Assembly: GCA_003116995.1 (NCBI GenBank)
Contig: BDSL01000003.1
Location: forward strand, 186,001 to 250,000
Reading direction: 5' to 3'
From: Yamagishiella unicocca
Taxonomy: Eukaryota > Chlorophyta > Chlorophyceae > Chlamydomonadales > Volvocaceae
DNA length: 64,000 bases
Shown piece by piece: positions 46,401 through 58,900 of this stretch (its first letter is position 1; every line of letters starts with the position of its first letter). A program made the translations under genes and the position numbers. The notes under the pieces are model-generated. The model did not search any database and had not been told where the DNA came from. It saw only the letters and a list, made by a program, of their open reading frames with translations.

Positions 46401-48517
46401 ACCTTCCCCCCGACTTGTTGAAGTTAACAATTCATAATGGGTACGGGTTGGCCGCATCGAGCGCATGGGCGAAGAGCACTTCCGCTAAATTCAACATTTG
46501 CTCTAGTGCCTTCTTGTTCCATGCCAGGTTCTGATTAGCTGGGCCTGTAAAAGATCCTGATTGAGGTGCAACTAGAAAAGGAATATGTCGCAACGCAAGT
46601 ATACGAGAGTACACCGAGGCGAGCGCATACGGAGTGCGCTGGGTAGAACTCGGCAGGCAACCCTCATAGAAGAACCAATAGGAGTGTAACGGCTCAGTAT
46701 GTTACATTTCCTTTCGCTGGTTGGCGCTGTGGTTGGCCCGTCGGTCTGGGTGACTGTTCTAGGTTCGTCCCCCTGCCACTTGCCGACTCCCTGTTGGGGC
46801 TGCTCTTCCCGGGCTTCTTGTTGTGGCCCTTTCCCGCTGTTTCGTGCGGTCGTGCATTTTGTTTGTGGTGCTGGTTGTGCTGTTGCGCCTTGGCTGCTGT
46901 TTGGGCAGGGTGGCATCATTGTGCCTTTCGAGGCTTTCCTGTGCTCTTGGGGTGGGTTCGGCCCTGGCTGTCGCCCGGCATGGGCCGTTCCTCTTGTCCT
47001 GGGCTCGCAGGGGCTTGGGGACGCTGTAACCGTCTGTAACATCTCAATTACTATTGCGAGTGCCTTCCATCTAGACGGAATGAGCCAGGGTTGGTAGGGC
47101 CCTAGTGTCCTTTGTGGGTTTCAGCCATAGGGTCCATGGGGATTTAGGGGATTTTGCTTTTTGGTTGGGGCGACACATTGCACTCCTGAAATGTGCCCTG
47201 CTGGTTGCACCTCCGCAGACAGATCGAACAGATTGGAAAAAAGTTGACTCGAGTGGGAAGGATCTGCTGCGTAATGGGGGTGTTGCTGCACCAGGGTGAC
47301 AAATTTGCGGAAATCTGGCACGACTGGACGAGGGCACATCCGTTCACGACTGCATGTGGGTTTTTGCCAGAGTCACAAAAATATCCGTTCCTCGCACTAT
47401 CCTCATCGTCGGAAACATATGCAGACATGACCACACCCAAACGTACCTCATTAGGCCCAACACGTTCCTGTAACAGTTACTACTACGTCCCTCTGCAGCG
47501 CCCTCAATGTTCGGAACTTATGAAGGCCAGCCACACACTGCGTGACCCACAGCCGAAACAACACACTCGAATTCGTTATGGAAGTCGAACAGTCGATGCC
47601 CTAGCTCTCCTCAGATGAATATGCGTTTGTCTGTAGGAGCATCCCATAAGTCATTTGGACAGCCCTCCCTTCGAACCACCTATCCCACGGTCTCCAGCCC
47701 ACAGTCCCATCCCATCGCCTGGATACTTACAACATTGGTTCAGGAAAATCTATCGCCCACATGCAGTAACGAGGCTTCTCGCTTTTCGGACGGAGATTTT
47801 ATTCAATTCGGCCTCCCCACAAACTCTGTGGAACAAAAAGGCGCCGCTGGCCCATACTTCAATGACATAACAGGGGAACAGCTTCCAGAAATGCTACGTA
47901 GTATGCGGCTAAGCATTTCAGCGTAGGCCAGTTCTTCGCGATGCGAAAGGGAAGACTGTCGGAGGCACATTTGAGCATTCAGTAGACATACCCCACGAAT
48001 GAAGAGTACCATAAGCTGAAATAATTGTTGCGTCGTACGCCGATGAGGTGTAATAAGATGCAAGTAAACTTCTGCAAGATCAGTGTTGCCCACGCAATAT
48101 CGCGACTACGATCCGAACGCAGCGCACCCCGGGTTATTCATGGGTCCTATTAGGATAGGTAGGCAAGGGCTCAGCTCCCTTCCCGTCTGTCAGAATTTGC
48201 CCTGGTACGCTTAGATTGGCTTGCTGGCAAGCCGCTTGCATTGGTGCTGGTAGCCCTGCAGGGAAATCCGGTTACGGAGGCGAAAACCGTTGCTTGCTAG
48301 ACATTGTGGGAGGTTGATGGAGGCTACCTCTTTAGGACTATGCGGTCATGTGCAGGATCACAATTGAATTCGTGTCGACCCGATGTGTGAAGCTCGCTTT
48401 GCTTCGCGTCCGCTAGCAGGGAACACGAGAAGGATATACCGGTAACAAACCGATACCGTCTTGTCAGTCTAGGACTACCCGTACGACGACAATGGGTAAC
48501 CCGCAATTGGGTGTCAA
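43406..48517. other. Region between gene A and gene B; unresolved first exon of gene A
   Basis: Should contain the start codon and promoter of gene A, but I could not choose a first exon ending in phase 0 with confidence. The rest has no supported gene. Features seen: repeated GAGGACGGTGAA-like units at about 45613-45680, and a strand-asymmetric GT-rich block at about 46690-47040. Confidence 0.5.
46572..47440 (-). pseudogene. Possible gag-like relic (cysteine-rich then Pro/Gln-rich)
   Basis: On the minus strand, 47440-47144 reads through an FFPICSICLRRC motif followed by NQQGTFQEC, reminiscent of a degraded zinc knuckle. 47042-46572 reads as a Pro/Gln/Thr-rich stretch like the tail of a retrotransposon gag or LINE ORF1. 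The two parts are in different frames and the histidine of a true CCHC knuckle is absent. Weak call; could be chance. Confidence 0.2.
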
Positions 48518-51500
48518 TCAGTGTTTGCTCCGCCCAATTTGCCAGTCACGGCCACGAGCGAAAATCTTCCTAAAGATATATGATCGCGCAACTGCCAAAT
48601 CCCAGGACAAGCAGCGTCCGCCATACCTGTTAAGGATGTCTTTCCATGCATGGTACGCCTTGCCGCCTGCGCCAGCGCCATTGTCATCATCATCGTCATC
48701 ATCGTCAACCTTCGCCACAGCTCCGTTCCCTGTTGACATGGGTAATACAGACCATTTGTCAATTTCATGCCCACAGATCAGCTGGGTGCAAGCCATGCCA
48801 AAATGGTGTTTGCGCATTGACAAAGACGAGAATGCAAACTTTCTCCAAATGCAAAGCGCCCCATTTGCATTCTTCGTAGTCCTGAGTATGAGGGATGCAC
48901 ACCCTGGACCTATCGATCCGCTGTTGGACGAGTAGTCTCAAATACAGCACATTGTTTGCCCTTTTGCCCACCTGACTGCTACGTCATCACCTACCTGGCG
49001 CCACGTCCCCAGGTGCTATCGGACCCATACGTCCCTCCTGATCAGCTGTTGGTCCTGCAGTCTCCACTCCGAGAGCAGCTGCCGCTGCGCGCCTTGGGAG
49101 ACCCGCGTGGTGGTGATGATGGTGGGTGTGAAGAGCGGCTTTTGGCCCCATTAAGGCCATGCTGACCAGGCGCATGACGTCGAGCTCAGCAGGCAGCTGA
49201 CTCATCATCTCCGCGATGCGACGTTTCTGCGGTTTGTGCCACGCACGAGGACCACCACATAATAACCAATTTCAGCGACCATCACTTTCAGCAGAACGGA
49301 GCTGCTGTCAGAACAGATCAATCATCACAATCTACTGACAGGCCTAAATAAGGGATGTCGTCCAGCGCCAAGGATGTGCCGTGGCCTAGGCAATGCGTTA
49401 GAACCAGTTCTTGCTTCAAGCAACACTCGAACGGAGCTGCGATGCCCGCTACGAAGGGGACCCAGATCAGGCACGACTGGCAAGACGCGTCCCTACCTCC
49501 TTGGTCATGCGGCGAAGCAGCGGCAGGTAGACAGTCACCAAGAAGCAGAGGATGACGCCCATCAGCAGCAGGAAAAGAGATACATGCATAATGACGACCG
49601 CTGAGGGCAGGCAACGGGGTGGCATGTGGTCTTTGTCAGGGCAGGCCGAAGTTGCAGGTAACACATGGGCCTAATACTTGTAAGAAGCCTGCTGTTTCAC
49701 AGCGAGGTTGGTCCTTAACATGCACTAGCAAACACCTTGTCAAGACGTAATCACAACAACCGCACGGTGGGCAGCAAGCATATATCAACCCCTGGTCTTC
49801 CTGCGTAATACACGTCGCTTGTCAAGGCATCCCCATTCAACCATCTTACCATGTAGCCCACCAGTCCGAACAGCGACTCACCGCTGAAAACCTTGTTGAC
49901 GTCATACATGTGCTGCGAACTGATGCGCAGATTGCCATCGTTCAGATCCTGCGTGAAGCCAGGCAGCATGGTAAAATTGGGTTAACTTGGGCCAACTCCT
50001 GGCCCGACCAGGTACTACCCAGTAAGAGGCAAATGTCGCTAGGGCTGAATAAGGACAAGATCGCGAATATGCAGTTTGTTTCGTTACAGTGCAAATTGAC
50101 GGGTTTACGGAAAACTGGGTGATGATTGGGCAAGAATTCGCAAGCCTTGGCATTCCTGCCCAAGGGGCTACCAGCTGGTATTGTGGACCGGATGTCGATA
50201 GAATAACTGCCCACGGGACTCATGGCTGCTGTACCTCAATAGGCCAAGAACGCGGATGCGAACGTTAAGGCTTTGCATGCCCAGTGTTCGGGCAAGCCTC
50301 GCTATCACATGCAGATGACCATTTTCGGCCGTACCCACCACGGTCCCGACATTGTAGATGTAGTCCCAACTGTCGCTGGCCATGCCTGACTGGTCGGCGC
50401 CTGCTTGGACCGCAGCCTCGGCCTCATCCGATAACAACTTGAGCTCTTTCAACATCTGGATCATCATGCCGTCGACCCCCGACCGTGAAATCTGGCGGGC
50501 GAGGGGGTCGCGAGGAAACCGTGAATGCTCGGATAGCCGAAAGAGGGAAACAGGGAAAGGCGGAAGGGGACATATCCATGCATATGTGCGTGGAACATTT
50601 AAGTGTTTAACGGGTAGCCTTGCTTAGATACATATTAAAGGAAACGTTATGTTACCGGTAGCTGCTGGGTTCAGTTTCAACAGATCCATGGAACGGCGAC
50701 GAGCCGCCCCGACCCCCCCACTGCCATCGGGCCTCACCGCGACAGCCCGGGTCGGTGCGCATCTTGGATCCGACGGGCTGCTTACCTCATAGAAGCGATC
50801 GTTGCTTGGTAGGCATGATTCGCTCTCCTCGAACCTCAGGCAAACGTCATTACCGTAAACTATGTCAAAAATGGTGGTCGATTCCTTGACAATGCCCTTG
50901 CCGACTAATAGCGAGAACTTCTCGATGTCCGGTCCTGCGTGCGCCATTCAAGTCGTGCCAGACGTCACCTTGCAAAACTACGGACGTGACGCGTAAATAA
51001 CAAGGACTGCCAGCAGATAAGGGCAGGTGGCCTTATCACAATTGCGCACAACTTAGGCTTAGTAGTGTTTACCACTAGGCACCACGGCTGTAGGCTGCAA
51101 ACGCCAATGACGTTGGCGAGCGGCTGTTGCTGTCGCCCCGACCAAAAAATGCTAGAAATAACACGCACGCACGCAAATATCATGGATGCGATGCACACCC
51201 CCACGCCGCTTTCAAAGCGTGAGGCACGATACGCCTGAGCGGCACCGCTCCGGCACTCACCAACAGCCGTCCAAGCGTGCGCGCCCATGCGCAGTGTGTA
51301 GTACGCATCACGGAGCGCTGCGGCAGCATTGCGCACTGACTCCACACGGCTCGGCATTCCGGCAGCGTCTTCTTCTGCCACGAGTTCCTGTATGGGGTTG
51401 GCATACGCGGGCCTGGTTGAGCACAATTATCACGTCTGCCCGAGCCAGTGCGCGCGGCTCAAAGGCGTGGGCACATGGAGCAACTACAGAAAACACGAGC

Positions 51501-54500
51501 AGGCTCTCGGGCTGATATAGCTTGAGGTGGCGACTTGTTGGAGCGGACTAACGAACCTGGGAGAAGAAGACCGACCGGTAGGTGCGCTCGGAGCTGTGGT
51601 CAGCAACGGCCTGGAGCGCCACCATGTCCTTGACGTTTATCAAGATGGCGTAGGCGACGCTGTAAAAAAGGATGATCTGTGGGGCGCGGGCGGTGAGCAC
51701 ACCGACTTCAATTTACTTCAGATCAGACGACGTACGCCAGTATTGCTATGACTCGTGCGTACGACGGGAGGCACATGAGGCATGGCACCTCATTAGGGAA
51801 GTCAGTCTTTCAGGGCATCTCGCGCAGGTCACGCAAGGTTTCGGCCACAACTAAAGTAGTGTATGGCACACAGGATCTCCACTCCAGCTCGCTGCTAGAA
51901 AAAGACCCACCCACCAGTATGGAGTAGACGATGAGGAAGACGAGCATGTGGTCAGCGACCTTGCTGTTCCGCTCCAGGGTGCGACGAGGTGGGACCGAGC
52001 CGTCAGCAGTGGTCCCGCCATTCGGGCCCATTGACGATGGCAGCGGCCGCACAGCACTGGTATGCCTGTGGGCATTGAGCGAACCCCCGAATGAAGTGGC
52101 TTGTGTTGCCGGACGTACTCGGAATGGATGTGCTCATGTGGAAAAGTCAGGTTGGCGGCGGCATTAGCCGGATGCCACGCTGTGCTAAGAAGCCTAACCG
52201 CGAAACTTACCACAGCTTTGCTTTCAAACGTGCTATCCAGCCCTGGGCTCCGGGCTGATGATGGTCGCTAATTGAGGATGCCATGTTGAAGTGCCCGCTC
52301 AGGAAGCCCCCACTTGCTCCCCCCTGTGGGTGGTATACTGGCGTGGGGCTACCACCACCACGGGTACGACCCCCGGAAGCGCCGCCTCCAGCAGCCAGCA
52401 GGTCCTTCACTGAATCATCCATTTGGCGAAGCTTACGAACGGTTGGGGATTTAGGACCGCCGCCATGGGGGTGGCCGAGGGAACCGCGGATTGGCGATTG
52501 CATAGCGTGTCCGTGTGCCCTCCCTTGACCACCCTGCCCATTGTCATTCGTACGCCCGCGTTCAGATTGGCTGTTCGCATTGTCGTCAAAGAGGGCCTTC
52601 CGTTTGGAGCCAAGAGCATAGCCGTTGCCGCCGGGCTCGTCCGGATGATCCTACAGCGTAGGCATGCGCGCACGTAACTCCAAATGTTCGTTGCGTGCGT
52701 CATGTGCAAGCAGTACAAGCTGAAATACCTTCCGCGCAAATACAGCAGGTTAACCTCAAATAGAGTGCAAACCGTGCTTATTATTTCTTTGGCAATCCCT
52801 AAACTCCTACGTTTGTATCCCATCGTGCATGCTCTGCTCTGGCCGCCAGCACCTGGTGAGTCTAATATGCCTCACCTTCAGTTGGCTTCCTGCGCCGTCG
52901 TCATCCTCCTCGTCGTCGGACTCATCATCATCTAGTAAGTGTGTTGTCTGCGACGCTAGCGCTCGTGTGAGGCCTGTAAGGGAAGAAGGAAGAGCCGTCG
53001 ATGACCTTTCATGAAGCCCTAACTTGACCCAATGTATCACAGCAGCTCACATCACCGGCAACTGGACGTACCCACTGGTATCTTCAAGAACGTTTCGTAC
53101 AATTGATATCGTTGGTCACATGCCGACCGAAGTATGTAAATCATGGTTCTGCGGGGGTGGGCGGAGTTGGAGGGAGCGTCCGATACAGAGCGGGGCGTGG
53201 GCAGGCGTGGGCATTGACAGTCGCAGGTGAATGAAGTCGTCTGCCCGCTAGGTTCCTCAGTTCATCGGAAGCCTTTTTCAACTACATCGGCTCACGTTGT
53301 GCACTGTGGCAGAACAGAAGGCAACTTGGGAAACAGAGTACGTGTTGGACAGCGCCCATCCAAAGCGATTTCGCAACCCAGGTTGCCCAGGCTTATAGAG
53401 GCGACATAGCACTAGCTTGCATTGCACACGTGTGGCATTTTTGCACGGGAAAGTGTGCGCAATTGCGCAGTGGGCTCCCACTACGCAGTAAACCAAGGAA
53501 GGGGAGGGGTGTAGGGGCTTACATGGCGCAGCAAAATGTGACGACACAGCCCTCGAGTATCAGGAACATGAGCTGCAGCAAGTTGACGTGGTTGGTTCGC
53601 TCAACGGCCACGTCCAGAAGGGTATCCAATACCTGTAGGCAGACGCGAAGCCCATCCGCCCAAAGCAGGGTGTCAGCGACAGACTGCAGTGCTTGCAAGC
53701 CTGCACGCCTGCACGCATCTACATAAACGCTTACCTCACGCATGCCGGGAATGAGCTCCGGCCCGCTGTAAAGGAGGAATTCTGCCGGCAGCGTGGAAGA
53801 GATGTTGATGCCCTGACGGTGCCATTCTGCGTGGTTCTGGAAGACATCCTTCGCGGACACGAAGACCCGTGTTACCATGTCCTGTTCGTTGTCAGTGGGC
53901 GCCATAGCCGGGGGAAAAATGGTTCAGGGATTCACCAGGTGGGGGATCAGCAGGAAGTTACCAGAGTGCGGTGGGGTGCGTGGAAGGGAAAATCGAATAT
54001 GCTCGGCTCACCACTTGCACACATTCGTCAACACCAGAATGTCAGGTAGGGTGTCCCCTTTCTTATATTCCAACAAAGTACCGGTGCAGCTGCTACGACA
54101 GCTGTGTGTCAATGGTAGACAAGCAGGCAAATCGTCAGTAATGGTGTTTTTTGAACCAGAGCGTGGGTGGACGTACGTGTGTAATTGCCGTTTAAATGGA
54201 CTCACCCACAGAGTGATGTTCTCAATGTACGGAAGGCTCGTCGTGGCGTTGATGCCAGACCAAACCTGCGCGCGGAGGTGCAAAATACCGAGTTGCACCT
54301 TCGCAAAATATGACTGCGGCAAGCTGGCCGGTCGCGAAGATAGCTATGCTTTTGCCGGTTAACTCGTCTTTAGTACAGTGCAAAGGCGATCACGCGCAGC
54401 CTGCTGCCAAGATTTGGCCGTCCATAGACACGACTTCAAGCGACGGAGCCCCGGACGCACCTCGACTTCGTTCACGTAGTACAGGTCTTCAATGTTCCCG

Positions 54501-55985
54501 TCTGCATTTTTCAGCAGGTCGTTGTTGACATTCTGAGGGTTGCAGATCCGGTACGGCGTTGTACGTCATGACAGGATTGCTTGCTTGACGGATGTCAGAG
54601 GTGCCACAGCTTTTAATGCATGGCAAGTGGCAAGTTTCATGTCCATGCAACTCGGCCAATACACTGTCTCGTACGACTGCAAAGCGTCTTTAAGTGCAAG
54701 GATGGCGGATGTCGTACCCGGTACAGTTGAGAGTAGGTCATCAGGTCGTTGGCGAATGCCTGGAACAGTAAACGGCCACGCACACAGTAAGGCACGGATG
54801 TGAAGCGTCGTCCGGAGGCGAGCCACTCATCAAAACAATCAATCGGCAAACCAAACCCGTCAGGTAGCCCGTATTAATACATGGGTGGGTATCATATGGA
54901 AACTGTGATCCATGCTGCCATGGATCGGGCTGTTTGATGTGCCGTGCCTTTCGGCTAAGGAGCTACCGGCAGAACCCGCACCCACACCCGTACCTCAGCG
55001 TTGGCCGGTCCGTAGGTATTATTGGAGCCCTTCCCCTTATATGACTGGTCCAGCGCACGCACAGACACCAGTGCCTGCAGGGAAACCATACATCCAAGCA
55101 GTAGGGAACGAAGTGCTCAGCTCAAGTTGTCGCCAGCCAGGGAGCGCTGAGGTCACTCGACAGGGCTTCATAAGCATAACCCACAGGAGTCTCCCCATGT
55201 GCAAGAGCGAGGCGTGTGCATCAAGGCAGCCCGCAGGTAAGATCCATCCAGACAACACACATACAGCTGTCTAAACTGCAGATGACACCGATGTGCCTCG
55301 ACACAAGGTTGCCCAGGGCGGGATAAAGTTGCCCACCCATGCATCCATCTTACCCTCTGCAAGTATCGCTGCGCACCACCAGCCGATGCCAGGTGGTCCA
55401 ATGCGCGCGATTGCCTCTACATGGAAAAATGTTAGACATCCTGGATTACCCATAAGCTACAACCATTTTCGGCAGAGCAAGAAACACTGCCCAAAAGTGT
55501 CGTTTGGGTTGCCAGCGGGAGTTGGCAAAACTTGAGGTCATGCAGCGGCACCAAATAGCAACTAAGCAAAACATGATGCTGGTCAGAGGCAATGCACACG
55601 AATATGCCTAGAATGATCAAATAGCAAATGGGCGCTTACCTTAACGGCCGTAATGATCAAGGCAAAACATAACACGTGAACGGCAGCCGCCGCCATTATC
55701 GCCAGGCCGGTGTTGACCTTCAAGCGGATGACCGCCTGCCAGCATTATGCGTCCCCGGGTCATGGTTACGATCATGCTTTTGCTGTGTACTATACCTTTA
55801 CAATCTTAACTGACGCTAGGCAACCAGTACAAAGGCTAAATCCGGTTTGTTTCTAAGAGTGCACACGGCAAGTGGGAGCTCGCGACAGTGTCGGATACTT
55901 GCCTTCTGGGCCTCTGGGGAGTCCATTAACTTGACCAGTTTTCGGTAGCGCTTCCCACGCTTGAAATCCGCGGGTGTGTCTCCAT
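48518..55985 (-). other. Gene B segment: C-terminal membrane region and tail
   Basis: Exons 55903-55985, 55640-55735, 55354-55416, 54994-55074, 54718-54759, 54461-54532, 54206-54265, 53735-53881, 53523-53632, 53072-53148, 52876-52973, 52211-52650, 51915-52065, 51557-51676, 51261-51387, 50786-50934, 50339-50491, 49882-49948, 49497-49600, 48995-49226 and 48518-48729. Hydrophobic segments match gene A: AIMAAAAVHVLCFALIITAV, LQLMFLILEGCVVTFCCA, HMLVFLIVYSIL joined to IILFYSVAYAIL, and VSLFLLLMGVILCFLVTVYL. Exon 55903-55985 leaves through a GC donor (AAG|GCAAGT) where gene A has GT. The penultimate exon has a six-histidine run and the last a long aspartate run before YHAWKDILNR. Confidence 0.8.
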
Positions 55986-58900
55986 CTGCTTGTTAATGGG
56001 GGTGCGGCATGTGCGTGTTTATGGGGGTGTGGCATATGCGTGTTTATGGGGGTGTGGCATTTCATTTGCGCCCCATAGTCCTCCGGTATTCCACAGTACA
56101 CCTTGGTTTCGACAGGAATATGCGGTGCAGAACGCCGTCATAACCTATAAATCTAATTGTACCGAGGGTAAAGCATTCCGCTGCAGGCTCCCCCTTTGGG
56201 CTCTCCAGACTGTGTGTGCGCAATGTGAGCACATGCCACAGTTGCATTACACTAGTTCACCTACCCGATAAGCCAGAAGCGCCAGAGATCCCCGATATCG
56301 CGCTTTCTCCACCATCGCTGCGATCGTCTGGATGGTCGTCTACTAATCCTCTCTCGGAAGCAAGGTCAGCGACAGTGCCGTCAGCTCGTGTCTCGCCTGA
56401 CCGACCGCCTTGCAAATCGTCCGCCCCTCCGCCTTGCAGCGCGGCACCCCAGCCACCGCTTGCCGCCCCCAACGTTGGCGGATGCAGTGCTCCGTGGCGG
56501 TGTTGCTGGTGCTGAGGCTGGTGCTGCTCGTCAAAGGCATCCGTCAGGCCTCCAGATTCCATTCGAGATGCCCAGTGTGATGAGGTTGCGCGGCTGGCGG
56601 CGCCGAACGAGCCATACTCGTCATCTTCTTCCTCGTCGTCAAAGTCGCCATCAGCACGGCTCATGCCATCGACACTCTGCTTTCTATTCTTATAGAACTT
56701 GCCGCCCGAGGCGACCCACTTGTTCACTCCAGCCAAACCAGCATCCATATCCTGTGAAGCGATTGTCGTGGGGGTGGAAGATTGGCGCGGTAGTTAGCAT
56801 TTCTCTGTCTAAGATCTATCTTCGCACACCCTCACGACGACTCTGGACCAACATTTATAGCAGGCAAGTCAACCGCCACCAATATTATTTACACTTGACC
56901 GGGTAAAGTTCTCCACGGTACAATAGGATCTAGCGTACGTGACAAATCGAAGGTATGTAGCAAGTACTTAGGTTTAACGGATGGTCCAAAGCGAAATCGC
57001 ATGCACGGCGATAATGCAAGATCGATACAAACCACCCGTACCAGCGCGTGTGGCGAAATTTGCGCACACAGGACAAACTGCTGCGCCCGCACCTACTTTG
57101 TCGCTGCCGTCAGTTTCGCCGAAAGCCAAAATGGCGCTGTCCAGCACGTCGTCTCGCGAAACACCAGTACCCGGCCCTGCATTTTTGAGTTCAAATTGTC
57201 ATCTTGAGTAACAAAGCCTCCAGGCACAGGGTCAATAGCTGCAGGCAACCGTTACTTGCTTACACAGTAGTGCCTACCTTCAGCTGCTACCGCTGATTCT
57301 TTTCGCTGTTGGTCTTCTTCAGGGGGTTGTTGCTGCCTGTTTGCGACACTTCCCGTGCCGTCCTCCACTCCCAGCACTGCCTCCGCTCGTAGGTTAGCAG
57401 TGGGCCGCTTGCCAGGACCGATGGTAGCAGGCGGCGGCTCGGGCTTGAGCGACGATGATACCTCTGGGCCAGCGCCATTCCGAAAGGATCTTGCTCGAAT
57501 AATGCACCCATCCCCCGCAGCCAGTGCGGTTGCACCTGGCAGTGTCGTGCCTTCCCCAGCTGTGGCGCCTTCCCCAGCCGTGGCAGCTGCCGCTGCCGCA
57601 GCCGCCGCAAACCGTGACATCGAATGCGCCGGCTTAAAGGAGGTCGAAGTCAGCAACGACTTCCCTGAGGTACCCGAAAGCCCATAGGCATCATTCAAGT
57701 TGGTCCTGCTGCCACCAGACGTGCTTGGGGCTGTCACGACTTCCGTGACTTGTGAAAAAGAAGGCCCCCGAAGCTTGAGCTGAACGCCGCCTTGCTGTGA
57801 CTGCGTGCTGAAGTCTGGCATGTCTGTCGCCTTGCCACTGAAAGACAGGGACACATGGCCCTTTTGGGAATTTCCTCGTTGCAACCCAGCCCCTGCGCCA
57901 GCTGCGCCAGCGGTTGGTTTCTTGGCCCGAGCCGCACTACCATTTCTTGGCGAAGCAAAGCGCACAATGGCGGTGACGGGGTTCCCTGGGCCTGGCTTGC
58001 CCACGACCTGCACCGCCAGGCTGAGTTGTTGGTTGTCGCGATGGAAGCCTTCCAGGTAGTGCACGGGGCCCACCTGTGAAAATGGCATTATTGAAGGTAT
58101 GATTACAGTAGGCGGGGCTAGCAAGGTGGACTGTGCAAGGCATATAATAACGATGATGAGAGGCTGGGCAGTAGCGAACCCCAGGTCGAGTCGGCTGGCC
58201 TGCAAAGGAGGGGAACATTAGCGTGCACAGGCAGAAGCATCCGCATTTCTGAGTGCAAGCCAAAGTGAGGTATTGGCTTGGAGAACTTCTGTACCAAACC
58301 TCAAACAGCAGCAGCGCCACCTATTATTTAGTCAGACCCCATGAAAGACGCACCTTCTCCACGACCTTGCCCTTGCGGCTGCTGGTCTTCAGGGAGCTCT
58401 TCTTTGCAATGCCACTTTCTGTCAGTAGACCTGCAGCGCTCTGACCTGGACCGAGGCAGAGCAGTGCCCCCAGCTGCGCCCCCACAAGGTCCTCCTTGGG
58501 TAATCCAAACAGCAGGCCCGGTGGCCGGACGTCCTCCTCTAGGACTCCAGAAACACGACCCGTAGCATCCACTTCCAAAACACCTGTTCAGGCAGCATAC
58601 ATGGGAGGTGTGCGCTTTATACATGATTCGCATATGCCTTCGTGCGCATCACAGTTAGGCACGCCTAACACCATGGTTCTACCTGGATGGTCTGGAACCC
58701 TCTGTAACCGTTACAACAACCATGGAAGAAGCAATATTGTTGTATCTGACCCTGTCCTGAAGACACCGCGCCGCCCGTAACTACGTAAAACATTACGTGT
58801 TTTACGTGTTTTTTAGACGGCAGGCAGATAAAGGAGCTACACAATGCGGCGCCTGGACATACCGGTCACGGCGTCTTGAACCCACAACTCCATGTGAACA

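Noticed and set aside
46699..47097. 132-codon plus-strand open frame rich in Trp, Cys and Gly
   Set aside because: Composition follows the GT-rich strand bias; no signal or domain, and no flanking exons.
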